From Psychrobacter sp. 1044 (lineage in GTDB: Bacteria > Pseudomonadota > Gammaproteobacteria > Pseudomonadales > Moraxellaceae): a DNA stretch of 64,000 nt. Position 1 is the stretch's first letter. Each line of letters begins with the position of its first letter. Positions 1-8,066 of the stretch are shown here, one piece after another. A program made the position numbers and the translations under genes. The notes below the pieces were generated by a model. That model searched no databases. It was not told where the DNA came from and worked only from the letters and a program-made list of their open reading frames with translations. The DNA lies in contig NZ_CAJHAZ010000001.1 of assembly GCF_904846525.1 (NCBI RefSeq), positions 186,001 to 250,000 on the forward strand, in the 5' to 3' direction.

Positions 1-776
1 AACGTCATCATCGCGTAGCCAAGACCGCCAGCTGCTCCAGCGCCTTCGACATGTTGGCAGTCCTCATAACCGTGATGACCGCACATGGTGGCAAAGTGAT
101 TTAGTGCCTTATCTAACTCATTGACTTGCTCTGGACAAGCGCCTTTTTGTGGACCAAATACTGCGCTCGCACCCAAAAGACCACATAAAGGATTGGTCAC
201 ATCACAAGCGACTTCAAATACTGTGTCTAATACCTTTGCATGAATATTTATATTATCAAGCCTATCTAGGCTGGCAAGTGCACCACCACCATGAGTGAGT
301 AGAGTGCCATCGATATCGTGAAATGTGATGCCTAATGCCATTAGCATGCCAAGACCTGCATCATTGGTTGCGCTACCACCTAGACCAATCACGATACGTT
401 TAGCCCCTTCTTCTAACGCATCAGCAATCAGCTCGCCGACACCGTAACTGCTAGCAATCACAGGATTGCGTTCATCGCTTGTCAGTAGATGTAATCCGCA
501 CGCTTGAGCAACTTCGATGACAGCCGTAGCGCCGGGCAATAACAAATACTTTGCCGTTATCGGTCTCATCAGTGGATCATTGACCACCACTTCTTTCCAG
601 CGTCCACCCAATACATAAGACAATACCGCAGAGGTGCCTTCACCGCCATCAGCCATCGGCAATAGCTTATAATCAGCCTCTGGAAACACTTGGCTGAAGC
701 CAGATTGAATGGCGTGGCAAACATCCAGTGCGTCTAAGCTTTCTTTAAATGAGTCGGGAGCAATTAAAATTTTCAT
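1..776 (-). CDS. Glycerate kinase (partial, C-terminus beyond left edge)
   Basis: Phosphorylates D-glycerate with ATP in the cytoplasm, feeding glyoxylate/hydroxypyruvate carbon into glycolysis. About 258 residues are visible from the start codon at 774-776; the family is usually near 380, so roughly the last third lies outside the window. The N-terminus reads MKILIAPDSFKESL, the hallmark opening of GlxK/GarK-type kinases. MADGGEGTSAVL, the glycine-rich GLGGSATNDAGLGML and a THGGGALASL segment follow. It lies 21 bp upstream of a GntP-type permease on the same strand, so the two are probably one operon for uptake and phosphorylation of glycerate or a related sugar acid. Whether the product is 2- or 3-phosphoglycerate cannot be told. 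Confidence 0.93.
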   Translation of the reverse strand, partial: MKILIAPDSFKESLDALDVCHAIQSGFSQVFPEADYKLLPMADGGEGTSAVLSYVLGGRWKEVVVNDPLMRPITAKYLLLPGATAVIEVAQACGLHLLTSDERNPVIASSYGVGELIADALEEGAKRIVIGLGGSATNDAGLGMLMALGITFHDIDGTLLTHGGGALASLDRLDNINIHAKVLDTVFEVACDVTNPLCGLLGASAVFGPQKGACPEQVNELDKALNHFATMCGHHGYEDCQHVEGAGAAGGLGYAMMT

Positions 777-796
777 GAATGTCTCTTTGAATCTCT

Positions 797-2155
797 TTAA
801 ATAAATACCAAGGTTAATAACCAGATAAAGACGATGCTGGTCACGCCTTGAATACCCGTTGCCATAGAATGGGCTTTGTAAGCCTGCGCCACACTCATAC
901 GACTAAACTGACTGACAATCCAAAAAAAGCTGTCATTGGCGTGCGAGATAGTCATGGCACCTGCACCAATGGCCATCACACAGAATACGCGACCAAGCTC
1001 ACTGTCGAGACCAATTTGATCCAATAACGGGGCGATCATCGCAGAGGTGGTGACCAAGGCGACTGTGGTCGAGCCTTGTGCCGTTTTTAACGCAGCAGAG
1101 ACAATGAATGGCATAAAAATGCCAAGCCCTAACGCAGACAATGTCGTACCTAAATAATCACCGATTGGTGTCACTTTTAGCATGGCACCAAATGCACCGC
1201 CTGCGCCAGTAATCAATAGGATAGGGGCTGCCACAACCAAACCTTGAGAGATGCTGTCGCTAATTTGCTGTGTTTTTTGCTCAGTGTTAATTAGCAAGAA
1301 AGACAAGAATAAACCAATCAGTAATGCCGTGAGTGGATTGCCGATAAACACTAAAATATCTGTCAACGTGCCACTGCCAAATGGTGCACTTGGAAAGTTC
1401 GCAACAGACGATAAGCAAATCAATAGGATAGGGACAATAATAGGCAAAAACGCCATTGTTGCTGACGGCATGCTGCTATAGTCGTCGCGTGTTTTCATGT
1501 TTTCAGGCAAAGTTGCTGCTGGCGCGTCCAGTGCGTCGATATTGTCGGGAGCGACATTCAAGAAGCGATTAGACCACCACCAGCCAGCCAGTACAGCAAC
1601 CGCTGTCACCACCACACCGACCATAATAACCAAGCCTAAATTGGACTCTAGTCCTAAGTTACCTGCTGCGGCAATTGGACCTGGGGTTGGTGGTACAAAG
1701 GTATGAGTTGCGTATAAGCCTGTCGCTAAGGCTATGCTCATCGCTACACTGGATACGTGTAAACGCTCGGCCAATGTTTCTTTTAATGAGTTTAAAATAA
1801 TATAGCCAGAGTCACAGAATACTGGTACTGAAACCACAGCACCAACGATGGACATGGTCAAAGTAGGGAAGCGTGGTCCCAAAACTTTGATGACCGTTTC
1901 TGCCATTACAATGGCGGCACCTGTTTTTTCAAGGATTAGCCCGATGATAGTACCAAAGACAATAACCAGACCGATGTAACCTAAAATACCGCCAAAGCCA
2001 TCCGAGATGGTTTTAGCAACAGTATTAAGCGGCACTTGGTAAAATAGCGCTACTAAAAAGGCTGATAATATCAATACTAAAAAAGGATGCCACTTTAACT
2101 TTGCTGTGGCAAAAATAATAAAAAGAATGGTCAGCACAAGCCAAAATACGATCAT
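797..2155 (-). CDS. GntP family permease (gluconate/glycerate-type H+ symporter)
   Basis: Inner-membrane secondary transporter of 452 aa, the usual length for GntP, hydrophobic throughout with about 12 probable membrane spans. Family-typical motifs are VPVFCDSGYIIL at about 110-121 and GLYATHTFVPPTPGP at about 146-160, the conserved substrate-path loop. GntP members carry gluconate, 2-keto-3-deoxygluconate, fructuronate or glycerate. The adjacent glycerate kinase gene makes glycerate the best guess (inference from context). The start at 2155 is an ATG. No transcriptional regulator is adjacent, unlike many gluconate loci. Confidence 0.9.
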   Translation of the reverse strand: MIVFWLVLTILFIIFATAKLKWHPFLVLILSAFLVALFYQVPLNTVAKTISDGFGGILGYIGLVIVFGTIIGLILEKTGAAIVMAETVIKVLGPRFPTLTMSIVGAVVSVPVFCDSGYIILNSLKETLAERLHVSSVAMSIALATGLYATHTFVPPTPGPIAAAGNLGLESNLGLVIMVGVVVTAVAVLAGWWWSNRFLNVAPDNIDALDAPAATLPENMKTRDDYSSMPSATMAFLPIIVPILLICLSSVANFPSAPFGSGTLTDILVFIGNPLTALLIGLFLSFLLINTEQKTQQISDSISQGLVVAAPILLITGAGGAFGAMLKVTPIGDYLGTTLSALGLGIFMPFIVSAALKTAQGSTTVALVTTSAMIAPLLDQIGLDSELGRVFCVMAIGAGAMTISHANDSFFWIVSQFSRMSVAQAYKAHSMATGIQGVTSIVFIWLLTLVFI

Positions 2156-2193
2156 TACTGTCTCTACATGTAGGGTTGATAGCGATAATTGTG

Positions 2194-2233
2194 GATGCTG
2201 CTACTGAGCTATTATTTCATTAATAGCAGCATC
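2194..2233. repeat. 10-bp perfect inverted repeat upstream of the GntP gene
   Basis: GATGCTGCTA at 2194-2203 is the exact complement of TAGCAGCATC at 2224-2233, separated by 20 bp. It lies 40-80 bp upstream of the permease start and about 150 bp upstream of cobT. It could be an operator or a hairpin in the permease leader; there is no T-tract that would make it a standard terminator. Confidence 0.5.
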
Positions 2234-2381
2234 AATAGGTATATGGATTTTTAAAGGGGCATATTTTATAGTAAATCCAAGCTGCTAGGGAATCTATTCG
2301 GCTCATATTTGATTTTATTCATGGTAAAGCTTAGATACTCTGCTAGTATGTGCTTTTTGCTTCACACGTACCATTATCAGG

Positions 2382-3434
2382 ATGCCTACCTTGACCATAT
2401 TTACCGCGCCTACTATAGCCAATATAGAAAATGATGAATTACGTCAGCAGCTACAGCAGATTATAGACCTAAAAACCAAGCCGCTGGGCGCGCTTGGGCG
2501 AATAGAGGCACTCGCTGTGCAGTTGGGCATGATTCAAGGAACGATCACACCGCATATTGAGCAAGCGCAAATACGAGTGTTTGCGGCAGACCATGGTTTA
2601 ACTAAGCATGGTACATCAGCGTTTCCTAGTGCTGTCACTGCGCAAATGGTTCATAACTTTTTGCAAGGTGGTGCCGCCATCAACGTATTGGCACGCCAGC
2701 ATAATATTGAGTTAAAGGTTGTTGACGCTGGGGTGAATGCCGACTTTGCTCCTCATCCAAAATTGCTAGATTATAAAGTTCGCCATGGTAGCCGAGACGC
2801 GCTAACAGAGCCTGCAATGACAGAAACAGAATGTTTGGCAGCGCTAAAAAATGGCATGAAAGTCGTCAAGAATCTAGCGGGTAATCTGTTGATTGTTGGT
2901 GAAATGGGCATAGGTAATACTTCAGCAGCGAGTCTTTTGCTCGCAAGACTGGGCGACTTGTCTATTGCTGATTGTATTGGTCGCGGTACAGGGCTTGATG
3001 ATGCAAGATTAGAGCATAAGACGGATATTTTGACGCAAGTATTAGAGCGCCATCAACAGGCACAAGCACCGTTTGATGTACTCGCTGCATTGGGCGGGCT
3101 TGAGATTGCCATGATGGCGGGTGCGCTGATTCAGGCTGCTAGTGAACGGCGTATTCTCCTGATTGATGGTTTTATTGCCAGTAGCGCATTATTGGTGGCT
3201 GGACGCCTAGCGCCCGGTGTTGCTCAATACGCGGTCTTTGCTCATCATTCTGTTGAGCCGGGGCACGCGCATTTATTGAAATCATTAAATGCTGAGCCTT
3301 TACTTAATATGGGCATGCGCTTAGGCGAGGGTAGCGGGGCTGCGCTCGCGTATCCATTGTTGCAATCCGCTTGCGCCATTATCAATGAGATGGCAAGCTT
3401 TAGTGACGCTGGTATCAGTGAGCAAAACAACTGA
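2382..3434 (+). CDS. cobT: Nicotinate-nucleotide--dimethylbenzimidazole phosphoribosyltransferase CobT
   Basis: Makes alpha-ribazole phosphate from dimethylbenzimidazole and nicotinate mononucleotide for the lower ligand of cobalamin. It has 350 aa, a normal length. Conserved blocks are KPLGALGR (33-40), GEMGIGNTSAAS (173-184) and RLGEGSGAA (313-321), whose Glu is the catalytic base in characterised homologues. It is followed directly by cobS (TGATG overlap) and cobC. The start is uncertain: the AGG next to the 2382 ATG is too close to serve as its Shine-Dalgarno, whereas a TTG at 2391 has AGGA about 8 bp upstream. No B12-box riboswitch was recognised upstream. Confidence 0.95.
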   Translation: MPTLTIFTAPTIANIENDELRQQLQQIIDLKTKPLGALGRIEALAVQLGMIQGTITPHIEQAQIRVFAADHGLTKHGTSAFPSAVTAQMVHNFLQGGAAINVLARQHNIELKVVDAGVNADFAPHPKLLDYKVRHGSRDALTEPAMTETECLAALKNGMKVVKNLAGNLLIVGEMGIGNTSAASLLLARLGDLSIADCIGRGTGLDDARLEHKTDILTQVLERHQQAQAPFDVLAALGGLEIAMMAGALIQAASERRILLIDGFIASSALLVAGRLAPGVAQYAVFAHHSVEPGHAHLLKSLNAEPLLNMGMRLGEGSGAALAYPLLQSACAIINEMASFSDAGISEQNN

Positions 3435-4294
3435 TGTCACAATCATCAAACAAACCATCAAATCAGCCATCCTTGCCTAGACGAACCCTTGCTCAATTGA
3501 TAAAGCATGAATGGATATTGTTACTGGTCGCCGTTCAATTTTTAACGAGATTATCAGTACCACCATTTAAGCATTACGATCCGCAATGGTTGCATCAGAG
3601 CAGTCGCCATTTCCCCGCAGTCGGTTTACTGGTGGGCTTACTCTGTGCTGGCATGTTTTGGCTGGGTAGTCTGTTATTTACGCCCCTAGTTGCTGCAGCG
3701 CTGAGCACAGCTTTTGGAATTAAACTGACGGGCGCTTTTCATGAAGATGGTCTGGCGGATAGCTGTGACGGTCTCGGCGGTGGTCTGACTCGCGAGCGCA
3801 CACTGACTATTATGAAAGACTCACGTCTAGGTACTTATGGTGTATTAGGTTTGGTGTCGGCGCTATTACTCAAAATCAGCTTACTTGCCTCGATGCCCTT
3901 AACGATGGCTGTCATCGCGCTTATCCTAGGACATACCGCGTCGCGTTTACTTTGCATTAGCCTGCTGTCTTTACTGCCTTATGGTGGAGAGATAGAACAC
4001 GCAAAAGCCAAACCGATGGCGCAGCAGTTGACGCCAATACAAGGGCTATATAGCAGTGGCTGGCTAATATTGGCTATTATTTTAGTCGCACTTATATTTC
4101 CCAATACGATGCAGCAGATTGGGCTTGCTCAATGGTTGTTAGCCATGATACTGGCGCTGATAGCCACTGACTACATGCGACGTTTATTGCGCAGGCGCTT
4201 GGATGGTTACACGGGCGATGGGCTCGGCGCGACGCAGCAGCTTAGCGAAATCGCCATTTATATCGGACTGGCTGCTTCTATACCCTTTATTTAA
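3434..4294 (+). CDS. cobS: Adenosylcobinamide-GDP ribazoletransferase (cobalamin synthase) CobS
   Basis: Integral inner-membrane enzyme that joins adenosylcobinamide-GDP and alpha-ribazole (phosphate) to form the complete corrinoid. It has 286 aa, slightly long because of a polar N-terminus of about 25 residues. The acidic signature GAFHEDGLADSCDGLGGG lies at about 100-117 and MKDSRLGTYG at 127-136, both diagnostic of CobS, with several hydrophobic helices on either side. The ATG overlaps the cobT stop by one base, indicating translational coupling. The cobT-cobS-cobC set is the nucleotide-loop assembly module; no corrin-ring synthesis genes are in the window. Confidence 0.95.
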   Translation: MSQSSNKPSNQPSLPRRTLAQLIKHEWILLLVAVQFLTRLSVPPFKHYDPQWLHQSSRHFPAVGLLVGLLCAGMFWLGSLLFTPLVAAALSTAFGIKLTGAFHEDGLADSCDGLGGGLTRERTLTIMKDSRLGTYGVLGLVSALLLKISLLASMPLTMAVIALILGHTASRLLCISLLSLLPYGGEIEHAKAKPMAQQLTPIQGLYSSGWLILAIILVALIFPNTMQQIGLAQWLLAMILALIATDYMRRLLRRRLDGYTGDGLGATQQLSEIAIYIGLAASIPFI

Positions 4295-4325
4295 ATCAAA
4301 TCGTCAACAAGGACAATACTCATTC

Positions 4326-4877
4326 ATGATTCTCTATATTTGGCGTCATCCCAAACCGATGAATACTGAAGGAATTTGTATTGGACAAACTGATATCGGC
4401 GTCGATAAACGTAAGTTGAAACGTCTTGCCAATAAAATCGAGCGCTTTGTGCGTTTGCAGCAATTACCAAAAACAATTTGGGTTAGCCCCTTACAACGTT
4501 CACTAAAAGTCGGGCAAATATTAGCGCAACGTGGTTTTGAGTGTCGAGTCGCACCTGAATTGGCTGAGATTCATTTCGGTGAGTGGGATGGTAAGAATTG
4601 GCAGCAAATCACCAAGCAAGAGATTGATGAGTGGTGTAACAATTTTGCCCATTTTGCGCCCAGTTATGGAGAGAGCTTGCAGCAGCTATTTGAGCGTGTT
4701 GAAGGTTGGTTGCTTAATATTTCAGCTGAACAAGAAGATAGCCCAATATTAGTCATCGGTCATGCAGGCTGGATAAGTACAGCCAAGATAATAGCTGCTG
4801 ACCAATCAGTGCCGAAAACAGCCGCTGAGTGGCCGCGCTCTGTCGCATATCTGTCCTGTAATCGTATTGATATTTAA
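4326..4877 (+). CDS. cobC: Histidine phosphatase family protein, probable alpha-ribazole phosphatase CobC
   Basis: Expected to remove the phosphate from alpha-ribazole-5'-phosphate (or adenosylcobalamin-5'-phosphate). A longer frame opens at 4203 inside cobS, but the ATG at 4326 has AAGGA about 11 bp upstream and starts directly at the catalytic arginine-histidine strand (MILYIWRHP), giving 183 aa. The second conserved His sits in VIGHAGW, and VSPLQRS carries the phosphate-binding Arg. The usual RHG is RHP here, a substitution seen in some branch members. Position after cobTS supports the CobC role; by sequence alone it is a phosphoglycerate-mutase-like phosphatase. Confidence 0.85.
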   Translation: MILYIWRHPKPMNTEGICIGQTDIGVDKRKLKRLANKIERFVRLQQLPKTIWVSPLQRSLKVGQILAQRGFECRVAPELAEIHFGEWDGKNWQQITKQEIDEWCNNFAHFAPSYGESLQQLFERVEGWLLNISAEQEDSPILVIGHAGWISTAKIIAADQSVPKTAAEWPRSVAYLSCNRIDI

Positions 4878-4878
4878 T

Positions 4879-4907
4879 TAAAAAAACGGCCATTATGTTG
4901 ACCGTTC
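4879..4907 (-). terminator. Rho-independent terminator between cobC and the 82-aa gene
   Basis: On the minus strand AACGGTCA pairs with TGGCCGTT (one G-U) around a 6-nt loop and is followed by a run of seven T. It ends the minus-strand 82-aa gene and may also stop cobC read-through. Confidence 0.7.
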
Positions 4908-4954
4908 TTAAATTTTGAATGCTTTTGAGTGCTTTTGAATAGTTCAGGAGGCTG

Positions 4955-5203
4955 CTAGCTTTCAGCTTGTAGCTCATCAATTTTTTCAAAATAGGCTCTC
5001 TCGTTTTCTGCTAATCCTAGGTTCGAATCAAAGCTCACATAAATGCCTCTATCGTCCAGTGTTGCATACCAGTGGTCTGCATCATTATCGGTTAGGATTT
5101 GAAAGTATTTATTATTAACGATTCTACCCACCTTATAAATTTCACCTTCGCTATAAAAGTGATTACCTTGGGTACAGCGTAATTTGTCGTCAGTATTTAT
5201 CAT
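4955..5203 (-). CDS. Small hypothetical protein (82 aa)
   Basis: No family recognised. It is an 82-aa soluble, acidic protein with no signal peptide or membrane segment. Alternating hydrophobic and polar residues (GEIYKVGRIVNNKYFQIL, HWYATLDDRGIYVSF) suggest a small beta-rich, SH3-like fold, a guess from pattern only. It has its own downstream terminator at 4879-4907, a sensible ATG and no competing frame, which supports a real gene. It faces away from cobC and is separated from rplI by a terminator, so it is probably monocistronic. Confidence 0.6.
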   Translation of the reverse strand: MINTDDKLRCTQGNHFYSEGEIYKVGRIVNNKYFQILTDNDADHWYATLDDRGIYVSFDSNLGLAENERAYFEKIDELQAES

Positions 5204-5413
5204 GTCATTGCAGCCTATCGTTATCTAAATAAAATCTATCAATTAAATACGACGAGCATATCAACTCAGGTGACAATAATAAAGATGACTTTATAGGTAG
5301 TATCTTATTGTTAAGTATAGGCTTTCCAAGCTATTTATTACAAATAGTTGCTAGAATATATCACTGCACAAGATACCTGATAAAATCATAAATTAAACGC
5401 GATAGCAAAACGC

Positions 5414-5448
5414 AAAAAAGCCAGCAACATGACGTTACTGGCTTTTTT
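5414..5448. terminator. Bidirectional terminator downstream of rplI
   Basis: AAAAAAGCCAG and CTGGCTTTTTT are exact complements; the stem continues through AAC/GTT with a mismatch and closes a short loop. It sits 25 bp past the rplI stop and ends the rpsF-rpsR-rplI operon. Confidence 0.9.
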
Positions 5449-5473
5449 AGACTAGATCTAGGTATTCAAAAAA

Positions 5474-5983
5474 TTACTCTTCTGAATAATCTTCGTTCTC
5501 GTCTTCAACTTCTGTTGCTGACTCTTCGTTGTCGCCATCTTCAGAAAGAATGGTAACTAGAATAGTAGCGGTAACGTCATGATGTAGTTGAATATCAACA
5601 TTGTATTCGCCAACTTGACGTAAAGTGCCTTCAGGAAGCTTGATTTCAGCACGGTCTACTTCTAGACCTGAGTTAGTCAATGCTTCAGCAATATCACGAG
5701 TACCGATAGAGCCGAATAGCTTGCCTTCGTCGCCTGATTTAGCACGCATGATGACATTAACGTCAGTTAGCGCATCAGCACGTTCTTGAGCAACAGCTAC
5801 TTCTTTCGCTTCTTCAGCTTCAAGCTCAGCACGACGTGCTTCGAACTTTTCAATGTTAGCTGCAGTAGCAGGTAGTGCTTTACCCAAAGGGATAAGAAAG
5901 TTACGTCCGTAACCTGGTTTCACATCGACAGTTTCACCGAGTTTACCAAGGTTGACGATACGCTGTAACAAAATAATTTGCAT
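5474..5983 (-). CDS. rplI: 50S ribosomal protein L9
   Basis: Large-subunit protein with an N-terminal rRNA-binding domain, a long connecting helix and a C-terminal domain. The N-terminus [32 protein letters not shown] is the L9 signature (split here only by the reading). It has 169 aa against about 149 in most relatives; the extra length is a very acidic tail of about 20 residues ([19 protein letters not shown]). It is the last gene of the rpsF-rpsR-rplI operon, with a terminator 25 bp downstream. AGGA lies before the ATG at 5983. Confidence 0.98.
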   Translation of the reverse strand: MQIILLQRIVNLGKLGETVDVKPGYGRNFLIPLGKALPATAANIEKFEARRAELEAEEAKEVAVAQERADALTDVNVIMRAKSGDEGKLFGSIGTRDIAEALTNSGLEVDRAEIKLPEGTLRQVGEYNVDIQLHHDVTATILVTILSEDGDNEESATEVEDENEDYSEE

Positions 5984-6009
5984 GAGTCATTCCTAGTTAA
6001 AATTAACGG

Positions 6010-6240
6010 TTAACCCTGATGGTTATCAGTGTATGGAAGTAGCGATAAATAACGAGCTTGCTTGATAGCAGTAGCTAGTTGACGCTGATATTTAGTAGAT
6101 GTACCGGTAATGCGGCTTGGTACGATTTTACCATTATCACTGATGTACTGTTTTAGCAATTCAACATCTTTATAATCGATGTGAGTGATGCCTTCAGCAG
6201 TGAAACGGCAGAATTTGCGACGGCGATAGAAACGTGCCAT
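6010..6240 (-). CDS. rpsR: 30S ribosomal protein S18
   Basis: Small-subunit platform protein that forms a heterodimer with S6. It has 76 aa, normal length, with the family core [32 protein letters not shown] and [13 protein letters not shown]. An AAGGAG Shine-Dalgarno precedes the ATG by 7 bp. It sits between rpsF and rplI; priB, which intervenes in enterobacteria, is absent here. The S6:S18 complex probably binds the leader at 6667-6712 to repress its own operon. Confidence 0.98.
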   Translation of the reverse strand: MARFYRRRKFCRFTAEGITHIDYKDVELLKQYISDNGKIVPSRITGTSTKYQRQLATAIKQARYLSLLPYTDNHQG

Positions 6241-6256
6241 GAGTATTCTCCTTTAA

Positions 6257-6661
6257 TTAGTCTTCACTGTTGTCGTTGTCGTCATTATCGTTTTCACGAC
6301 TGTCTGGACGACGAGTAGTTGCTTTGCGTGCGCGTTTTTCATCGGCATTCTTGGCTAACTGCGACTCTTCAGTGACAGCGTCGTCACGGCGCATAACTAG
6401 ACTACGAATGATCGCGTCGTTATAACGGAATAATTCTTCAAGTTCAGCTAAAGTTTCACCGTCAGTTTCAATGTTGAAAAGAACGTAGTGAGCTTTGTGA
6501 ATCTTGTTGATTGGATATGCCAATTGACGGCGGCCCCAATCTTCTAAACGATGGATAACACCGTTGTTGTCTTGAACTAACTTGATGTAGCGCTCAACCA
6601 TGCCGACCACTTGGTCGCTTTGGTCTGGGTGTACAAGTAACACCAGTTCGTAATGTCGCAT
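6257..6661 (-). CDS. rpsF: 30S ribosomal protein S6
   Basis: Small-subunit protein that pairs with S18 on the platform. It has 134 aa. [18 protein letters not shown] opens the ferredoxin-like fold; [20 protein letters not shown] and [18 protein letters not shown] are family signatures. A charged, disordered tail rich in Arg, Asp and Asn follows, of the kind that ligase RimK glutamylates in some bacteria. It is the first gene of the rpsF-rpsR-rplI operon. Its Shine-Dalgarno AAGGAG is also the 3' arm of the leader helix at 6667-6712, implying translational autoregulation. Confidence 0.98.
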   Translation of the reverse strand: MRHYELVLLVHPDQSDQVVGMVERYIKLVQDNNGVIHRLEDWGRRQLAYPINKIHKAHYVLFNIETDGETLAELEELFRYNDAIIRSLVMRRDDAVTEESQLAKNADEKRARKATTRRPDSRENDNDDNDNSED

Positions 6662-6666
6662 TATGA

Positions 6667-6712
6667 CTCCTTACGGATTAGTAGCTATTAACCCTATGTT
6701 AATAGCAAGGAG
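6667..6712 (-). promoter_or_regulatory. S6:S18-binding autoregulatory leader of rpsF
   Basis: Read on the minus strand, CTCCTT (6712-6707) pairs perfectly with AAGGAG (6672-6667). Stacked inside is a 9-bp hairpin, GCTATTAAC with GTTAATAGC, closed by a 5-nt loop. An 11-nt bulge on the 3' side contains CCG (6676-6674). A stem, a hairpin and a CCG in the 3' bulge are the published hallmarks of the bacterial rpsF leader recognised by the S6:S18 heterodimer. The outer helix buries the Shine-Dalgarno, ending 5 nt before the start codon, so binding would block translation. Confidence 0.87.
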
Positions 6713-6788
6713 ATTTATAAGGTAAGCCCGATTTCTAGCTATTATTATGAAAAATAATAAGAAATAAGCTTAGTTTATAAAGCGCCGT

Positions 6789-6817
6789 ATTATAACAGTA
6801 CTTAGCAACTAACACAA
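6789..6817 (-). promoter_or_regulatory. Putative sigma70 promoter of the rpsF operon
   Basis: The minus strand has a perfect TATAAT (-10, 6789-6794) and TTGTGT (-35, 6812-6817) with a 17-bp spacer. Transcription would begin about 120 nt before rpsF, which includes the regulatory leader. Confidence 0.5.
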
Positions 6818-6876
6818 AGGTTAATCACTGAGCCACCGTTAATAGATTATAACAATAATTAGAAATGCTCGATTCA

Positions 6877-6908
6877 TAAAAAAGCAGCGATATCACGCTG
6901 CTTTTTTA
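6877..6908. terminator. Bidirectional terminator after the GYF/RDD gene
   Basis: ATAAAAAAGCAGCG pairs with CGCTGCTTTTTTAT around a short loop. It lies 34 bp past the stop of the minus-strand GYF/RDD gene and upstream of rpsF, insulating the two units. Confidence 0.85.
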
Positions 6909-6941
6909 TCAAAATAATAAGATGGATTGTTAATAAACAAG

Positions 6942-7925
6942 CTATTTTATTTTTGGTTCTTTCACTAACTGACTGCTATCTGCTTTTACCACTAAGGTTT
7001 TGGCCAATTTGTCATGCCAGCCGATATTTTCAGGGCTTTTCGATGCCATGTAATAGTGAATAGCAATAATCACGAACCCTAAGAAGCTAGTAAACGAAAA
7101 CAATAAGTTATAAATAATAAACAATAACAAAGTACGCACACCAATAAGCTTGGTAAAAGAGGGCAACCGATGAGTGGTTTGATCCACCACGCGAATACCC
7201 GTAATCAGCTTACCGAGTGACTGACCACGCAGTGTGATAAATACCAATTGTAGCGCAAATAAGCCAAATACCATCACTTGCGACATCATCAATGTGCTAC
7301 TAGGAAGACTCTCCATCAGTGTCATTGAATACTGATAAGCCGCATCCATGTCTTGGATATTTTGGAATTTGGTATAATCTACATCCATTTTTGTCAATGC
7401 CATCACTAGCGGAAAAATAGCCAGTAGATAGAGTAGTCCATTGATGGCTGTTGCTAATACTCGCGACATAATCGGTGCAAGTACCACATTACCGACGACT
7501 TTGTCTTTGCTAGACGCAGTCTTATTTCTATTAGCCTTGTTTAGTGACACATTATTGTGCGGTGTGTGCTGACGATTGGTGGTCATGTCAGCCTTCACAT
7601 TTTTATCCGTGTCTTTCGGACGTTCAGGCTTGCCATACAATCTATCTAATGAAACTGATTTGCTATCCGAGCTATTGCTAGCGTTATCTTCAGGAAAAAC
7701 AGTTACATTATTGATAATAGAGTCATTAACCTGAGGCTTGCCAAGGTTGGTAGGTCGATAAACCGTTTGATTATTGGTCAAGTTACTGACACGCTGCCAT
7801 TGGTCTAAGCCTTCATGCCACATCAAATCATCCAGCAGTACTTCACCAGATGCCAACATGATATTCAGCTGCTCCAAATTGTAAGGACCAGCTTGTACGT
7901 TATTTCGAGCAAGGAAAATCTGCAT
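6942..7925 (-). CDS. GYF_2 and RDD domain membrane protein
   Basis: Residues 1 to about 55 match the GYF_2 pattern (aromatic start MQIFLARN, AGPYNLEQL, WHEGLDQWQRV). A hydrophilic linker of about 100 residues rich in Asn, Ser and Lys follows. The C-terminal half has three or four membrane spans with RDD-family features (an Arg early in the first helix, GQSLGKLITGIRVVD before the last helices). The frame opens at 7937, but the ATG at 7925 has AGG 5 bp upstream and begins directly with the GYF_2 fold (327 aa). Function is unknown: RDD proteins have been linked to ion exchange and GYF_2 to protein contacts. Confidence 0.85.
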   Translation of the reverse strand: MQIFLARNNVQAGPYNLEQLNIMLASGEVLLDDLMWHEGLDQWQRVSNLTNNQTVYRPTNLGKPQVNDSIINNVTVFPEDNASNSSDSKSVSLDRLYGKPERPKDTDKNVKADMTTNRQHTPHNNVSLNKANRNKTASSKDKVVGNVVLAPIMSRVLATAINGLLYLLAIFPLVMALTKMDVDYTKFQNIQDMDAAYQYSMTLMESLPSSTLMMSQVMVFGLFALQLVFITLRGQSLGKLITGIRVVDQTTHRLPSFTKLIGVRTLLLFIIYNLLFSFTSFLGFVIIAIHYYMASKSPENIGWHDKLAKTLVVKADSSQLVKEPKIK

Positions 7926-7977
7926 AATTGCCTGCATAGTTAGTCATATCTTAAGTCACTATATATGATACATAATA

Positions 7978-8013
7978 TTAGGGTCTATTTAATATTTTTC
8001 AAATAGCCCCTAA
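7978..8013. repeat. Long hairpin downstream of ppsA
   Basis: TTAGGGTCTATTT and AAATAGCCCCTAA form a 13-bp stem with one mismatch and a 10-nt loop, 54 bp past the ppsA stop. There is no clear T-tract, so it may be a 3'-end stabilising hairpin rather than a classical terminator. Confidence 0.45.
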
Positions 8014-8066
8014 TCATTGTTTCTTTAATGACTGTGTGAATTACTGCTGTGACTGAACGTTAGGGC

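Noticed and set aside
5019..5030. GGTTCGAATC, resembling a tRNA T-loop
   Set aside because: It lies inside the 82-aa coding sequence and there is no acceptor or anticodon arm around it.
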